Source: Mediterranea massiliensis (GTDB lineage Bacteria; Bacteroidota; Bacteroidia; Bacteroidales; Bacteroidaceae). From it: a stretch of DNA of 64,000 nucleotides. The stretch lies in NCBI RefSeq assembly GCF_900128475.1, contig NZ_LT635836.1, positions 510,526 through 574,525 on the forward strand. The letters run 5' to 3'. This document shows, piece by piece, positions 58,133 to 64,000 of this stretch (positions within the stretch are counted from its first letter, which is position 1; every line of letters begins with the position of its first letter). The position numbers and the translations under genes were made by a program. The notes under the pieces are model-generated. The model was not told the DNA's origin and made no database searches. It saw only the letters and a list, made by a program, of their open reading frames with translations.

Positions 58133-58813
58133 TTATTCCTCTTCTACCGCCTGGCAAAGACGGTGACTCTCACAGCGATACACTTTGCCTGGAAATTCGC
58201 GAAGCAACTGCAAATTATGGGTCGTCATAACCACCAATGAACCTTGTTCACTAATTTGATGCAACAATGTCGTGATAGCCCTTCCTGTCTCCACATCCAA
58301 ATTTCCCGTGGGTTCATCGGCAAAAATAATGCGAGGAGAGTTCAACATGGCACGTGCAATGACGATACGCTGCTGTTCACCGCCCGACAGTTCGTTAGGC
58401 AGCTTATACCCCTTGTTGTTCATCCCCACCAGCTGCAAGACTTCCTCTATACGATCTTTCCGCTCACCACGATGTTTCCAACCCGTTGCCTGAAGCACAA
58501 AATCCAAATTATCGTAAACAGGACGGTCAATCAACAATTGAAAATCCTGAAAGATAATACCCAGTTTGCGACGCAACTGAGGAATATGCTTGCGTTTGAT
58601 ACGCCCCATGTCATATCCCAAAACTTCAGCACTGCCGGAAGCTATCTCCAGTTCGCCATAAAAAGTTTTCAAGAGACTGGTCTTGCCCGAACCTACCTTG
58701 CCTATCAGATAGACAAACTCGCCCGGATAAAACTCCAAATTGACATCTTCCAACACGGTCAACTCCTGCTGACGTATCTCTACATCTTTATATTTAATCA
58801 GCGGTTCGCTCAT
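58133..58813 (-). CDS. ftsE: Cell division ABC ATPase FtsE
   Basis: FtsE works with the membrane protein FtsX to control peptidoglycan hydrolases at the division site. The 226 residues have Walker A (YLIGKVGSGKTSLLKTFYGE), Q-loop (LGIIFQDFQLLIDRPVYDNL), signature (NELSGGEQQRIVIARAMLN) and Walker B (IIFADEPTGNLDVETG). No ftsX is adjacent. The ATG at 58813 is preferred; it lies 7 bases after the hisIE stop, whereas 58846 would overlap. It lies between hisIE and lysC in a minus-strand row. Confidence 0.9.
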   Translation of the reverse strand: MSEPLIKYKDVEIRQQELTVLEDVNLEFYPGEFVYLIGKVGSGKTSLLKTFYGELEIASGSAEVLGYDMGRIKRKHIPQLRRKLGIIFQDFQLLIDRPVYDNLDFVLQATGWKHRGERKDRIEEVLQLVGMNNKGYKLPNELSGGEQQRIVIARAMLNSPRIIFADEPTGNLDVETGRAITTLLHQISEQGSLVVMTTHNLQLLREFPGKVYRCESHRLCQAVEEE

Positions 58814-58820
58814 TCCTCCA

Positions 58821-59447
58821 TCAATGCTTTTTCCAACCAGCTCCATGCCTTTCTTTCAGTTCGCGGGCAATGTCTTCGATACTATAGCCTTTTGAAGTCA
58901 GTAAAACGATGAGATGATACAACAAATCGGCACTTTCATAAATCAAGCGGTCGCCCGTACCGTTGCAAGCTTCAATCACCGTTTCTACAGCCTCTTCACC
59001 CACCTTCTGAGCCATCTTATTGACTCCCGAACGGAAAAGGCTGGTTGTATAAGATCCTTCGGGCATCTCGCTATGACGAACGTTGATAAAGTCCTGCAAT
59101 TCCTTCAGGAACATCACCGGCTGTTCATTCTTCTCCCCCCAACAAGTATCGGTACCGGTATGGCAAACAGGCCCTGCGGGATGAACTTGAATGAGCAATG
59201 TATCCTGGTCACAGTCTTCCTTGACTGACACTACATGCAGGAAATTTCCACTTTCCTCGCCTTTCGTCCATAAACGGTTACGAGTGCGGCTATAGAAAGT
59301 CACCTTGCCTGTTTCCATCGTCTTAGCGTATGCTTCACGATTCATGAAGCCCAACATCAGCACCTTGGCAGTGTCAGCATCCTGTATGATGGCCGGTACC
59401 AGTCCGCCCATCTTGTCGAAATCTATATTTACTTCCATTTTGTCCAT
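58821..59447 (-). CDS. hisIE: Phosphoribosyl-AMP cyclohydrolase / phosphoribosyl-ATP diphosphatase
   Basis: HisIE carries steps two and three of histidine synthesis in one 208-residue chain. The HisI half has GFMNREAYAKTMETGKVTFY, SRTRNRLWTKGEESGNFLHV and the metal-binding CDQDTLLIQVHPAGPVCHTG with the CWGE motif. The HisE half starts near residue 110 (FLKELQDFINVRHSEMPEGS) and ends with KVGEEAVETVIEACNG and LIYESADLLYHLIVLL. ATGs at 59447 and 59438 are both possible. It follows hisF by 56 bases. Confidence 0.96.
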   Translation of the reverse strand: MDKMEVNIDFDKMGGLVPAIIQDADTAKVLMLGFMNREAYAKTMETGKVTFYSRTRNRLWTKGEESGNFLHVVSVKEDCDQDTLLIQVHPAGPVCHTGTDTCWGEKNEQPVMFLKELQDFINVRHSEMPEGSYTTSLFRSGVNKMAQKVGEEAVETVIEACNGTGDRLIYESADLLYHLIVLLTSKGYSIEDIARELKERHGAGWKKH

Positions 59448-59503
59448 GACAACTAATAATCCACGCTTCTAAAAGCTATTTAAAAATAAGGTTCAAACAA
59501 TCA

Positions 59504-60259
59504 TCAGATTCTCATCGGTACACCTTGGCCGCAAAGATACGATTTTAAATCGGGAATTTTAATCTCTCCGAAATGAAAAACGCTGGCTGCCAACGCAGCA
59601 TCGGCTTTACCCACCAGAAAGGCATCGCGAAAATGCTCCTTCCGACCGGCTCCCCCCGAAGCAATGACAGGAATAGAAAGTCCGTCAGACAATGCTGCCA
59701 ATGCCTCGTTGGCATAGCCTGTCTTCACACCGTCATGATCCATGCTGGTAAACAGCACTTCGCCGGCTCCACGCTCCTGCGCCTCCCTTGTCCAGGAGAA
59801 AAGTTCCTTGTCGGTTTCCACACGGCCACCATTCAGATAGCAACACCAACCGTCAGCCGTCTGGCGGGCATCAACAGCCAGCACACAGACTTGTGAGCCA
59901 AAGTGGCCCGCTATCTCGTCTATCAGTTCCGGATGGCGTATGGCGGCCGAATTGACAGACACCTTGTCGGCCCCCGCCTCCAGCAACCTATCTACGTCAC
60001 TCAGTTCGTGAATACCTCCTCCCACCGTAAAGGGAATACTGATATTTTCTGCGATACGTCTGACCAAATCCGTAAATGTCTTCCGTCCTTCAAAACTGGC
60101 CGTAATGTCAAGGAAAACCAATTCGTCCGCCCCTTGCTCACTATAGATACGAGCCAATTCTACAGGGTCGCCCGCCTGACGCAGGTTCACAAAATTGGTT
60201 CCTTTCACTGTCTGCCCGTCCTTGATGTCGAGACAGGGAATAATTCTTTTGGCTAACAC
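59504..60259 (-). CDS. hisF: Imidazole glycerol phosphate synthase, cyclase subunit
   Basis: HisF uses ammonia from HisH to form imidazole glycerol phosphate and AICAR. The 251-residue TIM barrel begins [20 protein letters not shown] with the catalytic Asp in CLDI, has the phosphate sites [20 protein letters not shown] and [12 protein letters not shown], and the second Asp in [13 protein letters not shown]. The start codon is GTG at 60259, since no ATG lies at the expected position. It is 41 bases after hisA. Confidence 0.97.
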   Translation of the reverse strand: MLAKRIIPCLDIKDGQTVKGTNFVNLRQAGDPVELARIYSEQGADELVFLDITASFEGRKTFTDLVRRIAENISIPFTVGGGIHELSDVDRLLEAGADKVSVNSAAIRHPELIDEIAGHFGSQVCVLAVDARQTADGWCCYLNGGRVETDKELFSWTREAQERGAGEVLFTSMDHDGVKTGYANEALAALSDGLSIPVIASGGAGRKEHFRDAFLVGKADAALAASVFHFGEIKIPDLKSYLCGQGVPMRI

Positions 60260-60300
60260 AAACTTATCTATTATTTACTTGTCCAACAAATATCATTTTC

Positions 60301-61023
60301 TCATTCAAGCAAAGGACGCAGATCATCCAACGTGACCCGTCCTTCATACAAAGCCTTGCCAAAAATGACAGCAGGCACGCCGATATCCTGCAGACGATAA
60401 ATATCGTCCATATTACCTACACCGCCACTGGCTGTAAGATACAGATCAGAATCATGCGCCAGGATTTCCTTATATAAATCCAATGAAGGCCCCTGCAACA
60501 TTCCGTCCCGACTAATATCCGTACATATCACTTGAGTGATTCCTTTCTGGCGATAACTGTCTAAAAAGGAAAACAGGTCGAGATCACTGTCTTCTTTCCA
60601 GCCGCTCACGGCAATATGACAATCCTTGACATCAGCTCCCAAAATAATGCGTTCAGGGCCATATTGCTCTACCCAACGGCAGAACGAATCAGGATCTTTC
60701 ACAGCCACACTGCCACCTGTCACCATCCGCGCACCGCTTTCAAAAGCGATGTGAAGGTCTTCGTCACTCTTCACACCTCCCCCAAAATCGATGACTAAAG
60801 AAGTGGCCGAAGCAATCTGCTCCAACACCCGATAATTCACCACATGTTTGGAAGCCGCACCATCCAGATCGACCAGATGCAAACGTCTGATGCCACCCGC
60901 TTCCAGCATACGTGCCACCTCGAGCGGATTTTCATTGTACACCTTCTTGCTGCCATAATCACCCTGGGACAAGCGTACACACTTGCCGCCTATGATATCA
61001 ATGGCCGGTATCAATTCTATCAT
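60301..61023 (-). CDS. hisA: ProFAR isomerase
   Basis: HisA opens the ribose ring of ProFAR in histidine synthesis. The 240-residue TIM barrel has MIELIPAIDIIGGKCVRLSQ with the catalytic Asp, the phosphate site DFGGGVKSDEDLHIAFESGA, ICTDISRDGMLQGPSLDLYK with the second Asp and LTASGGVGNMDDIYRLQ. Its ATG overlaps the hisH stop region by 4 bases, a coupled pair. hisF follows. Confidence 0.97.
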   Translation of the reverse strand: MIELIPAIDIIGGKCVRLSQGDYGSKKVYNENPLEVARMLEAGGIRRLHLVDLDGAASKHVVNYRVLEQIASATSLVIDFGGGVKSDEDLHIAFESGARMVTGGSVAVKDPDSFCRWVEQYGPERIILGADVKDCHIAVSGWKEDSDLDLFSFLDSYRQKGITQVICTDISRDGMLQGPSLDLYKEILAHDSDLYLTASGGVGNMDDIYRLQDIGVPAVIFGKALYEGRVTLDDLRPLLE

Positions 61024-61610
61024 AATTCCAAAAAGTTTTTCAAAATCCGTTCACCCACATTTCCACTCTTCTCCGGATGAAACTGAGTGGCATAAAAATT
61101 ATCTTTGTGCAAAGCGGCACTGAACGGCAATATATAATCGGTTTCTGCTGCCGTAGCCTCGTTCAAAGGAACATAATAGCTATGAACAAAATACACAAAC
61201 TCATCTTTAGTAAAGCCACGAAACAGAGGACTGCAGGTCTGTCCGATGGTATTCCACCCCATGTGGGGCACTTTGTCTTCATGCCTTTCCGAACAGAAAC
61301 GCTTTACTTCGGCATCAAAGATTCCCAAACAATCGACATTTCCCTCTTCCGAATGCCTGCACATCAGTTGCATACCCAGACAAATACCCAATACAGGTTG
61401 CCGCAAGCTCTTAATCACTTCATCCAGTTCGGAAGCACGCAGAAACTCCATTGTTGTGGCCGCTTCTCCCACACCTGGAAAGATGACCCGGTCGGCTGCA
61501 CGAAGCTTCGCCACATCAGCCGTCACCTCCGCTTCTACACCAAGGCGCTTTAGCGCACAATGTACCGAACGCACATTACCGGCATTATATTTCACAATCG
61601 CTACTTTCAT
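61020..61610 (-). CDS. hisH: Imidazole glycerol phosphate synthase, glutaminase subunit
   Basis: HisH releases ammonia from glutamine for HisF. The 196-residue class I amidotransferase has the start VAIVKYNAGNVRSVHCALKR, the nucleophile Cys in VLGICLGMQLMCRHSEEGN and the His/Glu pair in FYATQFHPEKSGNVGERIL. It is the first of four his genes in this row (hisH, hisA, hisF, hisIE). The other his genes are not in the window. A -7 box lies at 61666-61659. Confidence 0.97.
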   Translation of the reverse strand: MKVAIVKYNAGNVRSVHCALKRLGVEAEVTADVAKLRAADRVIFPGVGEAATTMEFLRASELDEVIKSLRQPVLGICLGMQLMCRHSEEGNVDCLGIFDAEVKRFCSERHEDKVPHMGWNTIGQTCSPLFRGFTKDEFVYFVHSYYVPLNEATAAETDYILPFSAALHKDNFYATQFHPEKSGNVGERILKNFLEL

Positions 61611-61658
61611 TCGCTCCTATTTTGTCCTTCAGATTACAATATTCTCTCATTAAGTCCG

Positions 61659-61666
61659 CAAAAATA
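61659..61666 (-). promoter_or_regulatory. -7 promoter box of the hisHAF-IE row
   Basis: On the minus strand TATTTTTG fits TAnnTTTG, 49 bases upstream of the hisH ATG. Between here and the tRNA promoter (61667-61895) I see no gene or repeat. Confidence 0.55.
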
Positions 61667-61895
61667 ACCATTTATTACTGAATAACGAATTTTTAGAGCA
61701 CAAAGTTTCAAAACAGAGATCATTCGTTTCGCTATCCACATCGACAGTCCTTTTTGCACAATCTATCCTCTCCAATAATGGGAATACTAAATAAAAGTTA
61801 AATGTCGATTCGTTCGTTTTTCACCAACGCTCTCTATATAAGACAATAAGGGTTACTTGTTCAAGCAAACCACGAAAAAAAATAATCCGATGCTA

Positions 61896-61925
61896 TTGTA
61901 GATTCAGAAAAAAGGTCTACCTTTG
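61896..61925 (+). promoter_or_regulatory. Promoter of tRNA-Asp
   Basis: The -33 TTG is at 61896-61898 and the -7 box TACCTTTG at 61918-61925, with a 19-bp spacer. The tRNA starts 43 bases further. Confidence 0.65.
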
Positions 61926-61968
61926 CAACCGCAATCGAGAGAGATGGCAACGAAACAATAAAAAATCT

Positions 61969-62042
61969 GGTGCGTTAGTTCAGCTGGTTAGAATACATGC
62001 CTGTCACGCATGGGGTCACGGGTTCGAGTCCCGTACGCACCG
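61969..62042 (+). tRNA. tRNA-Asp (anticodon GTC)
   Basis: This 74-nt cloverleaf has acceptor arms GGTGCGT (61969-61975) and ACGCACC (62035-62041) with discriminator G, an anticodon stem CATGC/GCATG enclosing CTGTCAC and the T-arm CGGGTTCGAGTCCCG. CCA is not encoded. The gene lies directly beside an integrase gene; its 3' end is the probable attachment site of the element that follows. Confidence 0.97.
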
Positions 62043-62078
62043 CTTACGAAAAAAGACTGAAATAAGAAAGTCGAAGAC

Positions 62079-62117
62079 AATATCCTCAAAGTCAGTAACT
62101 TTGGGGATATTTTTTTG
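62079..62117 (+). terminator. Terminator after tRNA-Asp
   Basis: The stem AATATCC and CAAAG paired with CTTTG and GGATATT has a short loop and is followed by seven Ts. It is 37 bases past the tRNA. Confidence 0.85.
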
Positions 62118-62146
62118 TTATACCACGACAGATGAATACCCCGTTG

Positions 62147-62220
62147 GAAGTCGAAAATTGGACAAATCGAGTAACCAAATCGTAACCAAGAAAAAAAACG
62201 GGAATTTTGGTTACGACTTC
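62147..62220. repeat. Nested repeats beside the integrase gene, possible recombinase arm sites
   Basis: GAAGTCG (62147-62153) and CGACTTC (62214-62220) form an outer inverted repeat. Inside it CGTAACCAA (62181-62189) and TTGGTTACG (62207-62215) form a perfect 9-bp inverted repeat, and GTAACCAA is also directly repeated at 62171 and 62182. The position between tRNA-Asp and the integrase gene suits integrase binding sites. The rest of the 404-base gap holds only the terminator and the integrase promoter. Confidence 0.5.
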
Positions 62221-62393
62221 GTAGATATGTCGTTGATTTGTCGTTGTTTACGTTCAATTTTATCGACACGCCGTAACCTAAAATCCTGAGCAGAAAAAGG
62301 AAACAACCGGCACGTTTACGATTCATTTCATGAGGATACACGACAATGACCCTCAAATGTCTGTTTCATAGCCGCCAAGTGTCCGCCTGTGGA

Positions 62394-62425
62394 TTGCGTC
62401 AAGTGATTGTCAAACAGTATTTTTG
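62394..62425 (+). promoter_or_regulatory. Promoter of the first integrase gene
   Basis: The -33 TTG is at 62394-62396 and the -7 box TATTTTTG at 62418-62425, with a 21-bp spacer and a 15-nt leader to the ATG at 62447. Confidence 0.6.
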
Positions 62426-62446
62426 CAACAAAAAACTTAAAAGCGC

Positions 62447-63670
62447 ATGAAACGGAACACATTCAGCGTACTTTGTTACGCAAGGAAAAGGGAACAAGGA
62501 AAGGACAAGCAATATCCTATCATGGTTCGCATCACCATTGACAGCGAACAGGTACAGTTCAACTCACAGTTAATGGTGGATAAGAAGATGTGGAAGGACG
62601 GTGGCGTAGTCGGTCGTAGTGCGACGGCGGTGTATTTGCGCACGCAGATAGAGAAAATCAAGACCGACATTACCCGCATCTACGAAAAGGAAATCGAAAA
62701 CAACCGCTACCCTTCACCGCTGAAGCTGAAGAACATCTATCTGGGCATTGAAACGAAAGCCAACACGCTGCTGACCGTGTTCAAGAAGATGAACGAGGAA
62801 AAGCGGAAGGAAGTGGGCACGTCGCTCTCACAGAACACCTACAAGAAATACGACCTGACATACCGCCGTATGGAAGAATACATTCAGTTCAGGTTCAGGA
62901 AAGAAAAGTATAAAGACATTCCATTGACGGAAATCAACGAGGAATTTATCAACGGCTTCCGCAACTTCCTGCGTGTGGACAAGAAGGTCGGCCACAACGC
63001 CACCTCGAAGATGATGCAACTGTTCAAGAAAGCCGTTACCCGCGCAAGGAACGCCGGTCTTATCCAGTTCAACCCATTCACGCAGCCCATCACCTTCGTT
63101 CAGGTGGACAAAGGCTTTCTGACGATGGACGAACTCCAGAGCATTATGGACAAGGAGATTGAAGTGGAACGCCTGCAACGGGTGCGCGACGTCTTTGTAT
63201 TTTCCTGTTGGACGGGGTTGGCGTACATAGACGTATATCTGCTCAAAGACGAACATATCCAGAAGTATCTGGACGGCAACTATTGGATTATCTCCAAGCG
63301 CCATAAGACCGGTGTGCCCATCAACGTGCGCCTGTTGGACATTCCCCTGCGCATCCTGCAAAAGTACAAGGGTAAACAGCCCGACCACCGCGCCCTGCCC
63401 ATGCCGAGCAATCAGAAGATGAACGCATATCTGAAGGAACTCGCTGATATTTGCGGAATTAGGAAGAACCTGACCTATCACCTCGCAAGACACACGTTCG
63501 CCACAACCGTTACGCTAACTAACGGAGTATCAATAGAATCCGTATCAAAAATGTTGGGACATACTAATATTCGCACTACGCAAATCTACGCGAAGGTAAT
63601 CAACCAGAAAAGCGGCAGTGAGATGGAAGCCCTTTCCGACAGGCTGCATGTATCCATGAACGCATTATAG
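62447..63670 (+). CDS. Tyrosine recombinase (integrase) of an element in tRNA-Asp
   Basis: This 407-residue integrase resembles those of Bacteroides conjugative and mobilizable elements. It has an N-terminal arm-binding domain (FSVLCYARKREQGKDKQYPI), a SAM-like core-binding domain (LSQNTYKKYDLTYRRMEEYI and NGFRNFLRVDKKVGHNATSK), and the catalytic domain with Lys in WIISKRHKTGVPIN, the His-x-x-Arg box YHLARHTFATTVTL, His in SKMLGHTNIRTTQIYAKV, and Tyr in the same segment. The first catalytic arginine, usually in TGLRxxE, is replaced by Ala (SCWTGLAYIDVYLL). The known IntDOT enzyme also lacks it. The gene lies 404 bases from tRNA-Asp, the likely integration site. Confidence 0.95.
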   Translation: MKRNTFSVLCYARKREQGKDKQYPIMVRITIDSEQVQFNSQLMVDKKMWKDGGVVGRSATAVYLRTQIEKIKTDITRIYEKEIENNRYPSPLKLKNIYLGIETKANTLLTVFKKMNEEKRKEVGTSLSQNTYKKYDLTYRRMEEYIQFRFRKEKYKDIPLTEINEEFINGFRNFLRVDKKVGHNATSKMMQLFKKAVTRARNAGLIQFNPFTQPITFVQVDKGFLTMDELQSIMDKEIEVERLQRVRDVFVFSCWTGLAYIDVYLLKDEHIQKYLDGNYWIISKRHKTGVPINVRLLDIPLRILQKYKGKQPDHRALPMPSNQKMNAYLKELADICGIRKNLTYHLARHTFATTVTLTNGVSIESVSKMLGHTNIRTTQIYAKVINQKSGSEMEALSDRLHVSMNAL

Positions 63671-63684
63671 AAAGGAGGACAAAT

Positions 63685-64000
63685 ATGAGAACGATAGAAA
63701 GACAGCTTAGAGCCAGACAAACGGCGGTGGGTCTGAACGAAAAGGAATTGAGCAGACTGATGAAAGCCACGTTTGACACACCGCGTTTGGAACAGGTGCG
63801 TGACCTTTTCATCTTTTCGAGCTTTACAGGCCTGCATTACCAGAACCTGAAATCCCTCCGTAAAGAGAATTTCCACAACAAGTACGGGCAGAAGTGGATT
63901 TTCATGGTAAGGGAGCAGACCGACGCTTTCATCCACATTCCCCTGCTGCCTGTCCCACAAATGATATTGGAGAAGTACAAAGTCCGGTTTGCCGGAACGG
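63685..64000 (+). CDS. Second tyrosine-recombinase-like protein (cut off by window end)
   Basis: At least 105 residues are visible, starting at ATG 63685 after a strong Shine-Dalgarno AAAGGAGG (63671-63678), unusual for Bacteroides. The text (VGLNEKELSRLMKATFDTPR, FIFSSFTGLHYQNLKSLRKE, WIFMVREQTDAFIHIPLLPV) aligns with the start of an integrase catalytic domain, without the arm-binding and core-binding domains. The first Arg position reads His (TGLHYQ). It may be a catalytic-domain-only accessory protein or a 5'-truncated integrase. It follows the first integrase gene by 14 bases, so both are likely on one transcript. Confidence 0.8.
   Translation, partial: MRTIERQLRARQTAVGLNEKELSRLMKATFDTPRLEQVRDLFIFSSFTGLHYQNLKSLRKENFHNKYGQKWIFMVREQTDAFIHIPLLPVPQMILEKYKVRFAGT

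Overview
The window comes from a Bacteroidales chromosome, most likely a Bacteroides-like gut commensal. The signs are the fused fucokinase/GDP-fucose pyrophosphorylase Fkp, a short RpoD without region 1.1, GlnRS with direct glutamine charging, several Bacteroidetes-only families (DUF4783, DUF4494, DUF3127, DUF4348), the Bacteroides promoter signature (a -7 box TAnnTTTG, often with a -33 TTG/TTTG about 19-21 bp upstream), and the near absence of Shine-Dalgarno sequences. No rRNA operon, CRISPR array or prophage structural module is present.

Region by region. 1-2.6 kb: ECF sigma factor with a cut-off partner, nadC, a DUF4783 protein and rlmH. 2.7-9 kb: fkp, a MarR regulator and a four-module sulfur-transfer flavoprotein, separated by palindromic repeats. 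9.1-17.7 kb: a clostripain-like lipoprotein, rpoD, the HtrA protease, and a peptidoglycan-peptide cluster (NlpC/P60 endopeptidase, exported Ala-Glu epimerase, transglutaminase lipoprotein). 17.7-22.3 kb: RNase P RNA, a YihY membrane protein, nucleoside hydrolase, nitroreductase and riboflavin synthase, with two copies of an unexplained promoter-plus-terminator unit that look like paralogous small RNA genes. 22.3-27 kb: the phosphate uptake locus phoU, pstB, pstA, pstC, with pstS divergent. 27.4-34.6 kb: glnS, a TPR protein, a DUF368 lipid-carrier transporter, tpx, DUF4494, a YggS protein and a dihydroorotate-dehydrogenase-like protein. 35-45.8 kb: phoH, folC, ridA and a likely long minus-strand operon dnaN, exonuclease, coaBC, recN, rlmB, and an HtrA-like pseudoprotease fused to TPRs. 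46.4-48.2 kb: an intact IS1182-type insertion sequence. 48.2-61.6 kb: a conserved hypothetical, a PhnP-like hydrolase, murB, a DUF4348 lipoprotein, threonine-to-glycine genes (tdh/kbl, divergent), ferritin, lysine genes lysA and lysC, ftsE, and hisIE, hisF, hisA, hisH. 62-64 kb: tRNA-Asp followed at once by two tyrosine recombinase genes, the left edge of an integrated element that runs off the window.

The most interesting signals are: (1) two sRNA-like units at 19.5-19.65 and 22.1-22.3 kb that share a 33-bp upstream block, promoter boxes and terminator tail but not the transcript body; (2) three degenerate tandem arrays with a 22-bp period; (3) a 206-bp composite palindrome; (4) a PstC permease carrying what looks like a degenerate piece of PstS; (5) an HtrA-like domain that has lost its catalytic His and Ser; (6) palindromic repeats that each begin directly after a stop codon; and (7) the tRNA-Asp integration site with two integrases that both lack the usual first catalytic arginine. 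Compositional statements are by eye and were not computed.
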